From positions 1-6,822 of the forward strand of contig CAJXHQ010000171.1 in assembly GCA_913054485.1 (NCBI GenBank): DNA of 6,822 bases. The letters are read 5' to 3'. The notes under the pieces were generated by a model that did not search any database, was not told the origin of the DNA, and saw only the letters and a program-made list of their open reading frames with translations. This DNA is from an uncultured Paracoccaceae bacterium. Its GTDB lineage: Bacteria > Pseudomonadota > Alphaproteobacteria > Rhodobacterales > Rhodobacteraceae. The position numbers and the translations under genes were made by a program. Below, one piece after another: positions 1 through 5,108 of this stretch. Each line of letters starts with the position of its first letter. Within the stretch, counting starts at the first letter, position 1.

Positions 1-4
1 GGGC

Positions 5-17
5 GGGAGAGCCTCCC
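5..17 (-). terminator. Possible hairpin downstream of the HAD gene, cut by the window edge
   Basis: A perfect 5-bp stem with a 3-nt loop (GGGAG / CTCCC) lies 6 nt beyond the HAD stop codon. It could be the start of an intrinsic terminator for the minus strand. The sequence where a T-run would lie is mostly outside the window, and what is visible there is GC-rich. Weak call. Confidence 0.2.
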
Positions 18-23
18 TGCCTG

Positions 24-737
24 TCAGCCGATCTCTTCCACGAGAGCAGGCAGCGCGCCAAGGTCGGAAATTTCGCGAAAACGCGGCGCGTCTGCCGGGG
101 CAGCGGCCTGTTCCAGCTCCCAGATCTCGCCATGCGGCACGTAAACCCCCCAGGCGCCGGCCTCCACCGCGGGCACCACATCCGAACGCATGGAATTGCC
201 CGCCATAAGCGCCCGGGTGGCACCCTCGCCGTGACGGCTGAAGATCCCGGCATAGACCTCAGGCGTCTTTTCCGAGACGATTTCCACCGCATCGAACAGA
301 TCGCCCAGGCCGGATTGCGCCAGCTTGCGCTCCTGGTCCAGAAGGTCGCCCTTGGTGATCAGCACGACCTTGTAGCGACAGGCCACGGCCTCCACTGCCG
401 CGCGGGCATGCGGCAGCAGCTCAATCGGGTAGGAGAGCATCATTTGCCCGGCCACGATCAGCTCCTGGATGACGGAGGCGGGCACCCGCTCTTCGGTCAC
501 CTCGATGGCGGTTTCAATCATCGACAGGGTAAAGCCTTTCACCCCGTAGCCGTAATGGCCGATATTGCGCTTCTCGGCGGCCAGCAGCCGCGCGTCCAGC
601 CCGTCGCGGTCCAGCCCTGGCGGGCAATGGTCCAGCAGCAGCTCCGCAAACCGGTCCTGTGTCACCCGGAAAAACCGCTCATTGTGCCAGAGCGTGTCAT
701 CGGCATCAAAACCAATTGTCGTCAAATTCATGCTCAT
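24..737 (-). CDS. HAD-family hydrolase (phosphatase-like)
   Basis: Probable soluble haloacid dehalogenase-superfamily phosphohydrolase of 237 residues. Motif I is DADDTLW, with nucleophile D11 and acid/base D13. Motif II is the threonine of LITKGD (T128), motif III the lysine of SEKTPE (K157), and motif IV is GNSMRSD (D186). The first acidic position of the usual motif IV (GDS) is Asn181, but D186 remains, so an active Mg-dependent enzyme is still likely. Residues about 17-100 would form a helical C1 cap, which sets substrate choice, so the substrate cannot be read from the sequence. The gene is divergent from clpS. Two starts are possible: ATG at 737, and ATG at 731, two codons later. An AGGG lies only 2 nt before the first but 8 nt before the second, which slightly favours 731. 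Family assignment is firm; function is unknown. Confidence 0.88.
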   Translation of the reverse strand: MSMNLTTIGFDADDTLWHNERFFRVTQDRFAELLLDHCPPGLDRDGLDARLLAAEKRNIGHYGYGVKGFTLSMIETAIEVTEERVPASVIQELIVAGQMMLSYPIELLPHARAAVEAVACRYKVVLITKGDLLDQERKLAQSGLGDLFDAVEIVSEKTPEVYAGIFSRHGEGATRALMAGNSMRSDVVPAVEAGAWGVYVPHGEIWELEQAAAPADAPRFREISDLGALPALVEEIG

Positions 738-754
738 GGCCCTATGCGCGCCCT

Positions 755-776
755 CTTTTCCATTTGGTTGGAAAAG
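755..776. promoter_or_regulatory. Inverted repeat in the HAD/clpS divergent region (possible operator)
   Basis: CTTTTCC (755-761) and GGAAAAG (770-776) are perfect 7-bp inverted arms separated by 8 nt. The repeat overlaps the -35 element and spacer of the proposed clpS promoter and lies just downstream of the -10 element proposed for the divergent HAD gene. That is a typical place for a repressor site serving both genes. No T-run follows on either strand, so a terminator is unlikely. The binding protein is unknown and the operator role is inferred from position and symmetry only. Confidence 0.4.
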
Positions 777-785
777 CTATATAAG
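757..785 (+). promoter_or_regulatory. Candidate sigma-70-type promoter for clpS
   Basis: TTTCCA (757-762, four of six matches to TTGACA) is followed after 17 nt by TATAAG (780-785, five of six matches to TATAAT). Transcription would start near 792, giving a leader of about 35 nt before the ATG at 827. Spacing and -10 match are good, the -35 is moderate. No experimental support. Confidence 0.45.
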
Positions 786-803
786 CGGTTACAGATTTTC
801 CAA
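776..803 (-). promoter_or_regulatory. Candidate promoter for the HAD gene
   Basis: On the minus strand TTGGAA (798-803) is followed after 16 nt by TATAGC (776-781). This overlaps the proposed clpS promoter on the other strand and shares its TATATA core, so the two genes could compete for polymerase. Both hexamers are imperfect, so this is a weak prediction. Confidence 0.28.
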
Positions 804-826
804 GCCCAAAGCGGATAGACCAGCAG

Positions 827-1168
827 ATGCATCTTGAGCCCCTGATGATGGCGGACATGCCGGAGGACGAGTCTGAAACCGGCGTCATGACCAAGACCAA
901 GCCGAAAACGCAGCGCCCGCCGCGTTACAAGGTGATGCTCTTGAACGATGACTACACGCCGATGGAATTTGTCGTGATGGTGCTGGAGCGCTTTTTCGGC
1001 ATGACCCATGCGCAGGCTTTCGAGATCATGCTGACAGTGCACAAGAAAGGGCTTGCCGTGGTCGGCGTGTTCAGTCACGAGATCGCTGAAACAAAGGTGG
1101 CGCAGGTGATGGATTTCGCCCGCCGTCATCAGCATCCGCTGCAATGCACCATGGAAAAAGAAGACTAA
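827..1168 (+). CDS. clpS: ATP-dependent Clp protease adaptor ClpS
   Basis: ClpS is a small cytoplasmic adaptor that binds the N-domain of ClpA and delivers proteins with destabilising N-terminal residues (the N-degron pathway) to ClpAP. The 113-residue product has a flexible, charged N-terminal tail (about residues 1-32) and then the ClpS core. The signature [11 protein letters not shown] holds N40 and D41, and TVHKKG holds H72. These match E. coli Asn34, Asp35 and His66, which grip the alpha-amino group of the N-degron, with the same 32-residue spacing. The ending [11 protein letters not shown] is also typical. The start is uncertain: ATG at 827 has no clear Shine-Dalgarno, and ATGs at 845 and 848 would shorten the tail by 6 or 7 residues. 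clpA is not adjacent. The stop codon overlaps the ribosome binding site of the next gene, so the two are probably co-transcribed. Confidence 0.97.
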   Translation: MHLEPLMMADMPEDESETGVMTKTKPKTQRPPRYKVMLLNDDYTPMEFVVMVLERFFGMTHAQAFEIMLTVHKKGLAVVGVFSHEIAETKVAQVMDFARRHQHPLQCTMEKED

Positions 1169-1172
1169 GGAG
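1167..1172 (+). promoter_or_regulatory. Ribosome binding site for the methyltransferase, overlapping the clpS stop
   Basis: AAGGAG begins inside the clpS TAA stop (1166-1168) and lies 10 nt before the ATG at 1183. It fixes that start and suggests translation coupled to clpS. Confidence 0.7.
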
Positions 1173-1182
1173 CGTCACTTAG

Positions 1183-2166
1183 ATGTCTCAACGCCTGTCG
1201 CTGGCCCTGGAGCCGGGCACCCTTGCGCTGCCCGAATCCGGTGTTATTGCCGTGTTCAACCCGACCGCTGCCCAGGACCTGTCGGTCCTGCCCAAGGACC
1301 GGGTTCTGATCGTCCAGCCCTTCCGCCCCGACCACGATCATTTTGCCGGGCAGGGCTATGACTGCCATGCAGCGCTGCCGCAGGGCACCCGTGCGGCGGC
1401 CAGCGTGGTGTTCATCCCGCGCGCCAAGCCGCTGGCCCGCGCATTGGTGGCCGAGGCCGCCGCGGTGACTGATGGCGCGGTGCTGATTGACGGGGCCAAA
1501 ACCGACGGAATTGATTCGATCCTGAAAGAGCTGAAGAAGCGGGCTGCTCCTTCTGCGGCGATCTCCAAAGCGCACGGCAAGATTTTCTGGATCGAAGGTG
1601 CTGAGCTTTCTGACTGGCTGGCGCAGCCCGCGCAAGCGGATGGGTTTGCCACTGCGCCGGGCGTGTTCTCGGCTGACGGGATCGACCCGGCATCACGCCT
1701 GCTGGCAGACAGTTTGCCGCCAAAACTGGGCCGCCGGGTGGCGGATCTAGGGGCTGGCTGGGGCTATCTGGCGTCAGAGGTCTTGAAGCGCGAAGGTCCT
1801 GAGACCCTGCACCTGGTGGAGGCCAGCCATACGGCACTGGACTGCGCCATGCTCAACGTGCAGGACCCCCGGGCGCAGTTTCACTGGGCTGATGCCCGCA
1901 GCTGGAAAGCGGCAGAGCCGCTGGACACCGTGGTGATGAACCCGCCCTTCCACACAGGACGCGCGGCCGAGCCGTCGCTGGGTCAGGCTTTCATCGAGGC
2001 GGCGGCCCGCGGGCTCACCGGGGCCGGCCACCTGTGGCTGGTCGCCAACCGGCACCTGCCCTACGAGGAGGCATTGCAGGCAAGGTTTGCCGCAGTAGAG
2101 GAGGCCGCAGGTGACAACCGGTTCAAGGTGCTGCACGCCTCAAGGCCGCGGAAAACGCGCCGCTGA
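1183..2166 (+). CDS. RsmC-like class I methyltransferase (probable 16S rRNA guanine-N2 methyltransferase)
   Basis: This 327-residue protein has the two-domain layout of RsmC, which methylates N2 of G1207 in 16S rRNA of the small subunit using S-adenosylmethionine. Residues 1 to about 150 look like the degenerate, non-catalytic N-terminal domain. The catalytic domain starts at GVFSADGIDPASRLL (160-174), which resembles GVFSRDGLD of E. coli RsmC. It continues with the SAM-binding motif DLGAGWG (188-194), an acidic residue after the second strand (E213), and NPPFH (253-257), the motif IV of base-N methyltransferases. NRFKVL near the C-terminus is also RsmC-like. Length is close to the 343 residues of E. 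coli RsmC. The gene follows clpS by 14 bp. The class is certain and RsmC-type specificity likely, but the exact rRNA position is inferred; an RlmG-type target is the alternative. Confidence 0.87.
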   Translation: MSQRLSLALEPGTLALPESGVIAVFNPTAAQDLSVLPKDRVLIVQPFRPDHDHFAGQGYDCHAALPQGTRAAASVVFIPRAKPLARALVAEAAAVTDGAVLIDGAKTDGIDSILKELKKRAAPSAAISKAHGKIFWIEGAELSDWLAQPAQADGFATAPGVFSADGIDPASRLLADSLPPKLGRRVADLGAGWGYLASEVLKREGPETLHLVEASHTALDCAMLNVQDPRAQFHWADARSWKAAEPLDTVVMNPPFHTGRAAEPSLGQAFIEAAARGLTGAGHLWLVANRHLPYEEALQARFAAVEEAAGDNRFKVLHASRPRKTRR

Positions 2167-2230
2167 GCCAGTCAAAAACGGATTTCCGACTCACCAATTG
2201 CGGTCTAACCTGCCGTAAAAGCCCCCGGAC

Positions 2231-2234
2231 GGAG
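2231..2234 (+). promoter_or_regulatory. Ribosome binding site for the SDR gene
   Basis: GGAG lies 6 nt before the ATG at 2241 and supports that start. The rest of the 74-bp gap after the methyltransferase (2167-2230) has only a weak 4-bp hairpin (CGGA/TCCG near 2187) and no clear promoter or terminator. Confidence 0.6.
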
Positions 2235-2240
2235 TGACAT

Positions 2241-3050
2241 ATGTCCTTTTCGATCTCTGGCAAGACCGCCATCGTGACCGGCGCCTGCAGCGGCATCGGG
2301 CTCGCCATAGGCAAGCAGTTCGCGGCGGCCGGTGCCAATGTGATGTTTGCCGACATGGATGAGGCGGCACTGACCAAGGAAATGGGCGAGCAGCCCGAGG
2401 ACAGCAATATCCGGCTTTTCGGCGGCGACCTGCGCGAGAAGCTGACGATTGCCAATCTGCTGTCCGCGACCTTGGATGCCTTTGATCAGGTCGACATCCT
2501 TGTCAACGGCGCGCGCCAAGTGGTGCAGAGCGACCCCTTGAACCCTGATGATGACACCGTCGGCATGCTTCTGAACCAGAGCACGCTGCCCACCCTGCGG
2601 CTGAGCCAGCAGGTGGCCCGCCGGATGATCAAACAGGGCGAGGAACGCGACGAGGATGATGAGAGCCCGCTGGGCTCGATCATCAACCTGTCATCCATTG
2701 CGGCGCGGCGCACGCACCCGGAGCTGATGGGCTATGCCATTGCCACCGCGGCAATGGATCAGATGACCCGCTCGCTGGCGGTGGCGCTGGCGCCCAAGCG
2801 GATCCGGGTGAACTCCATCGCCATCGGGTCGGTCATGTCGGCGTCGATGAAAGAAATCCTGAAGGACAACCGCGGCTACCGCCAAGACGTGGAAGACCAC
2901 ACGCCGCTGGGCCGGGTGGCTTCACCCACCGAACTGACCGATGCGGCGCAGTTCCTGGCCTCCGATGCGGCCGGTTTCATGACCGGTCAGATCATGACCC
3001 TGGACGGCGGCCGCACCTTGCTGGACCCGGTGACGGCACCCGTACACTGA
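2241..3050 (+). CDS. SDR-family protein with altered catalytic motifs
   Basis: A 269-residue Rossmann-fold protein of the classical short-chain dehydrogenase/reductase family. The dinucleotide motif is TGACSGIG (13-20), and D38 at the end of the second strand predicts NAD(H) over NADP(H). Asn112, Ser152 and Tyr165 of the usual Asn-Ser-Tyr-Lys tetrad are present. The lysine is not: YxxxK reads YAIAT, with Thr169 (codon ACC, 2745-2747). The structural NNAG motif reads NGAR (89-92), and the usual PG after the sixth strand reads IG (195-196). An acidic stretch (about 134-142) precedes the fifth strand. The ending GQIMTLDGGRTL is normal for the family. It is intact and lies 16 bp upstream of hemF, so they are probably co-transcribed. 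It may bind NAD without normal catalysis or use altered chemistry. The substrate is unknown; generic labels such as 3-oxoacyl reductase are not supported. Confidence 0.93.
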   Translation: MSFSISGKTAIVTGACSGIGLAIGKQFAAAGANVMFADMDEAALTKEMGEQPEDSNIRLFGGDLREKLTIANLLSATLDAFDQVDILVNGARQVVQSDPLNPDDDTVGMLLNQSTLPTLRLSQQVARRMIKQGEERDEDDESPLGSIINLSSIAARRTHPELMGYAIATAAMDQMTRSLAVALAPKRIRVNSIAIGSVMSASMKEILKDNRGYRQDVEDHTPLGRVASPTELTDAAQFLASDAAGFMTGQIMTLDGGRTLLDPVTAPVH

Positions 3051-3066
3051 TTGAAAGACGAATTTG

Positions 3067-3972
3067 ATGACCGAAGCTCAGACCGCTGAAATGAAAACGG
3101 AAAAGGCGGAGGCCGCGGCCTGGTTCCGCACATTGCGCGACCAGATCGTGGCGGCTTTCGAAGGTTTGGAAGACAGCCACGCCGAGGGCCCGCTCAGCGA
3201 TCAGGCGCCGGGCCGGTTTGAAGTCACGGAAACCAGCCGCAGCGCGCCCGATGGCGGCGACGCCGGCGGCGGGCTGATGAGCGTGATGCGCGGCGGCCGG
3301 GCGTTTGAGAAGGTCGGTGTCAATGTCTCCGAGGTCTATGGCACCCTGGGTGAACGCGCCCAGAACGCCATGGCGGCGCGCAAGGGCATCCCCGGCATGA
3401 AGGATGACCCGCGGTTCTGGGCCTCTGGTATTTCACTGGTGGCGCATATGCAGAACCCGCATGTGCCGGCCGTGCACATGAACACCCGCATGTTCTGGAC
3501 CCCGCATGCCTGGTGGTTCGGCGGCGGCTCGGACCTGAACCCCTGCATCGAATATGACGAAGACACGGCCCATTTCCACAGGTTGCAAAAGGCGCATCTG
3601 GACCCGCACGGCGAGGATCACTACCCGCGCCTGAAGGCATGGGCGGATGAGTATTTCTACATCCCGCACCGCAACCGCGCGCGCGGCGTGGGCGGCATCT
3701 TCATGGATGACCAGAACAGCGGCAATTGGGCGGCGGATTTTGCGCTGACGCAGGATATCGGCCGTGCCTTCCTGCCGGCCTTTGTGCCGCTGGTGGAGAA
3801 ACGCCGGGTGCAGGATTGGTCGGACGCCGACAAGGACGCCCAGCTGGTGCACCGCGGGCTTTATGCGGAATACAACCTCGTCTACGACCGCGGTACTAAA
3901 TTCGGGCTGGAGACCGGCCATGACGCCAATGCCGTGCTAATGAGCCTGCCGCCGATGGCCAAGTGGGTCTGA
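3067..3972 (+). CDS. hemF: Oxygen-dependent coproporphyrinogen III oxidase HemF
   Basis: HemF uses O2 to decarboxylate two propionates of coproporphyrinogen III, giving protoporphyrinogen IX, in the cytoplasm. The 301-residue product carries the family signatures GVNVSEVYG, WWFGGGSDLNP, GEDHYPRLKAW and GGIFMDD, and ends LMSLPPMAKWV. By comparison with E. coli HemF, the substrate serine is S123 (GISLVAH), the metal-site histidines are H127, H137, H171 and H201 (IPHRN), and H137 is the proposed proton donor. The YDRGTKFGLETG segment matches the substrate-binding C-terminal region. It lacks the roughly 30-residue tail of the E. coli enzyme but has a longer charged N-terminus. I chose ATG at 3067 over the adjacent TTG at 3064; the ribosome binding site is weak. 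It is the second gene of a tight pair with the SDR and converges with a diguanylate cyclase. Confidence 0.98.
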   Translation: MTEAQTAEMKTEKAEAAAWFRTLRDQIVAAFEGLEDSHAEGPLSDQAPGRFEVTETSRSAPDGGDAGGGLMSVMRGGRAFEKVGVNVSEVYGTLGERAQNAMAARKGIPGMKDDPRFWASGISLVAHMQNPHVPAVHMNTRMFWTPHAWWFGGGSDLNPCIEYDEDTAHFHRLQKAHLDPHGEDHYPRLKAWADEYFYIPHRNRARGVGGIFMDDQNSGNWAADFALTQDIGRAFLPAFVPLVEKRRVQDWSDADKDAQLVHRGLYAEYNLVYDRGTKFGLETGHDANAVLMSLPPMAKWV

Positions 3973-3982
3973 ACGCTCAGAC
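3967..3982. terminator. Hairpin containing both convergent stop codons
   Basis: GTCTGA (3967-3972) and TCAGAC (3977-3982) form a perfect 6-bp stem with a 4-nt loop. The arms contain the TGA of hemF and, on the other strand, the TGA of the diguanylate cyclase. It could act as a weak bidirectional terminator or protect both mRNA ends. There is only a TTT run downstream on the plus strand, so efficient termination is uncertain. Confidence 0.4.
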
Positions 3983-4981
3983 GGTTTCCGCCCCGGCCGG
4001 ATCCTCTGCGCAGACCCGGTTACGGCCGCCGCGTTTGGCGGCATAGAGCAGCCGGTCGGCGGCTTCCAAAATGCTGACCAGCGGCTGGCGGGTGTCATAG
4101 AGGGTAACGCCGAGACTGACGGTGATGCGACCCTCAACCGGAAAACGGGAATCGGAGACACCGTCGCGGATTCGTTCGGCCAACCGGCGTGCGGCCGGCA
4201 GATCCGCATCCGGCAGGATCAGGACAAATTCTTCACCGCCGACCCGGAACAGAAGGTCTTCGGCCTCTGCTTTCTGGCGGATAATATCGGCGATGCGCAC
4301 CAAAATGCGGTCGCCGGCAACATGGCCTTGCGTGTCGTTGATCTGTTTGAAGTGGTCGATGTCGATCAGCACCAGCGACGGGCCTGGCCGCCGCATGTCC
4401 GGCTTGCGCGCCGCCATGCGCTGCGCGGTCAGCTCCAGAAAGCGCCGGTTGAAGCAATTGGTCAGCGGATCACGGTGGCTGGCCTCCTGCAGTTGCATCT
4501 GAAGCGCCTTCAGCTGGCTGGTGACCAGATCGAGGAACAGGGTGGTCAGGAACAGGGCAGCGGTAAACCGGATAGCCTGGTCCGGGGCCTCTTGCCAGTA
4601 GGCCAGCGCGGCGAGCCCCGTGCCGGTCATCGCGGCAAAAGTGATGGCGGTGCGCCGGGAGCTGGCAAAAAAGGCAGCAACAACGGCTGGAAAGGCCCAG
4701 AATACCCGCGTTGGCCCGTTGCTATAGGCGGCAAAAAGTATGGTGAACCCGAGCAGGGCCAAGAAGACAGGCACGGGCACAGGCAAGGGGATTCCGGCTT
4801 TGCTGGCGCGGATGTCCAGGCTCAAGGCCAGCACCAGCATGGAGAGCGCGGCGGTCAGAGCAAGATTGCCGAGATATGCGTTTTTGGCTGCTAGGATGAG
4901 CAAGAAAGAGGCCACAAAGCGTGACAAGAAATACATGAACGGCGGCGGGTTCAGAAAATCGGCTTTGTCGTCAGGCGCCAT
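3977..4981 (-). CDS. Membrane-bound diguanylate cyclase (six-TM sensor plus GGDEF)
   Basis: Converts two GTP to cyclic di-GMP at the inner membrane. The 334-residue product starts with about six predicted membrane helices (near 14-33, 38-56, 66-87, 93-107, 110-128 and 136-155). A signalling helix (about 156-170) follows, then a complete GGDEF domain from DPLTNCFNRR (171-180). Active-site residues are present: metal ligand D207, guanine-binding N215 and D224, and the signature GGEEF (248-252). LLYAAKRGGRNRV closes the domain. The product-inhibition I-site (RxxD five residues before the signature) reads EAED (239-242), so its arginine is lost and feedback inhibition by this route is unlikely. 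The sensor has no motif I can assign to a named MASE class. There is no EAL domain. An AGGGA (4989-4993) 7 nt before the ATG supports the start. The gene follows the Na/Pi gene after 127 bp and probably has its own promoter. Confidence 0.95.
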   Translation of the reverse strand: MAPDDKADFLNPPPFMYFLSRFVASFLLILAAKNAYLGNLALTAALSMLVLALSLDIRASKAGIPLPVPVPVFLALLGFTILFAAYSNGPTRVFWAFPAVVAAFFASSRRTAITFAAMTGTGLAALAYWQEAPDQAIRFTAALFLTTLFLDLVTSQLKALQMQLQEASHRDPLTNCFNRRFLELTAQRMAARKPDMRRPGPSLVLIDIDHFKQINDTQGHVAGDRILVRIADIIRQKAEAEDLLFRVGGEEFVLILPDADLPAARRLAERIRDGVSDSRFPVEGRITVSLGVTLYDTRQPLVSILEAADRLLYAAKRGGRNRVCAEDPAGAETV

Positions 4982-5053
4982 CGGCTGGTCCCTGTTATGT
5001 TACAGAAATGGACTGGCGTAAAAAAGCCTGAAATATTTAATCCGTAACGCGAC

Positions 5054-5063
5054 TGATTAATCA
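5054..5063. repeat. 10-bp perfect palindrome TGATTAATCA
   Basis: It lies in the AT-rich core of the gap between the Na/Pi and diguanylate cyclase genes, about 75 bp upstream of the cyclase ATG and just downstream of its candidate -10 element. The position fits a repressor site, but no regulator is identified. Confidence 0.4.
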
Positions 5064-5071
5064 TTAAATAG

Positions 5072-5099
5072 TTAATAAACCTTCCCGAAAATATACCAA
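5072..5099 (-). promoter_or_regulatory. Candidate promoter for the diguanylate cyclase
   Basis: On the minus strand TTGGTA (5094-5099) is followed after 16 nt by TATTAA (5072-5077), each matching four of six consensus bases. It lies in an island of about 25% GC, in contrast to the GC-rich genes around it. It would give a leader of about 85 nt. Confidence 0.38.
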
Positions 5100-5108
5100 A
5101 ATATGTTT

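Noticed and set aside
132..818. Long plus-strand open frame of 228 codons covering most of the HAD gene
   Set aside because: It is antisense to a protein with all four HAD motifs, and its translation is rich in His, Arg and Gln with no recognisable motif. GC-rich codon use on the real strand explains it.
3064..3066. TTG start for hemF one codon upstream of ATG
   Set aside because: An ATG follows immediately at 3067 and is the more likely start; the choice changes the protein by one residue.
4767..4790. Imperfect 12-bp tandem repeat inside the diguanylate cyclase gene
   Set aside because: Two copies matching at 10 of 12 positions simply encode the Pro-Val repeat at the start of the third membrane helix; no sign of a mobile or regulatory repeat.
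4322..4894. Plus-strand open frame of 190 codons antisense to the diguanylate cyclase
   Set aside because: It overlaps a fully convincing GGDEF protein, has low-complexity Gly/Gln/Arg composition and no good start signal.
4992..5005. CTGT-N6-ACAG inverted repeat near the diguanylate cyclase ribosome binding site
   Set aside because: Arms of only 4 bp; expected often by chance. Not enough to call an operator or an RNA switch.
5037..5075. Possible CtrA binding sites (TTAA-N7-TTAA) upstream of the diguanylate cyclase
   Set aside because: TTAA occurs at 5037, 5057, 5064 and 5072, but no pair has the 7-nt spacing, so only half-sites are present. CtrA control remains possible but is not shown.
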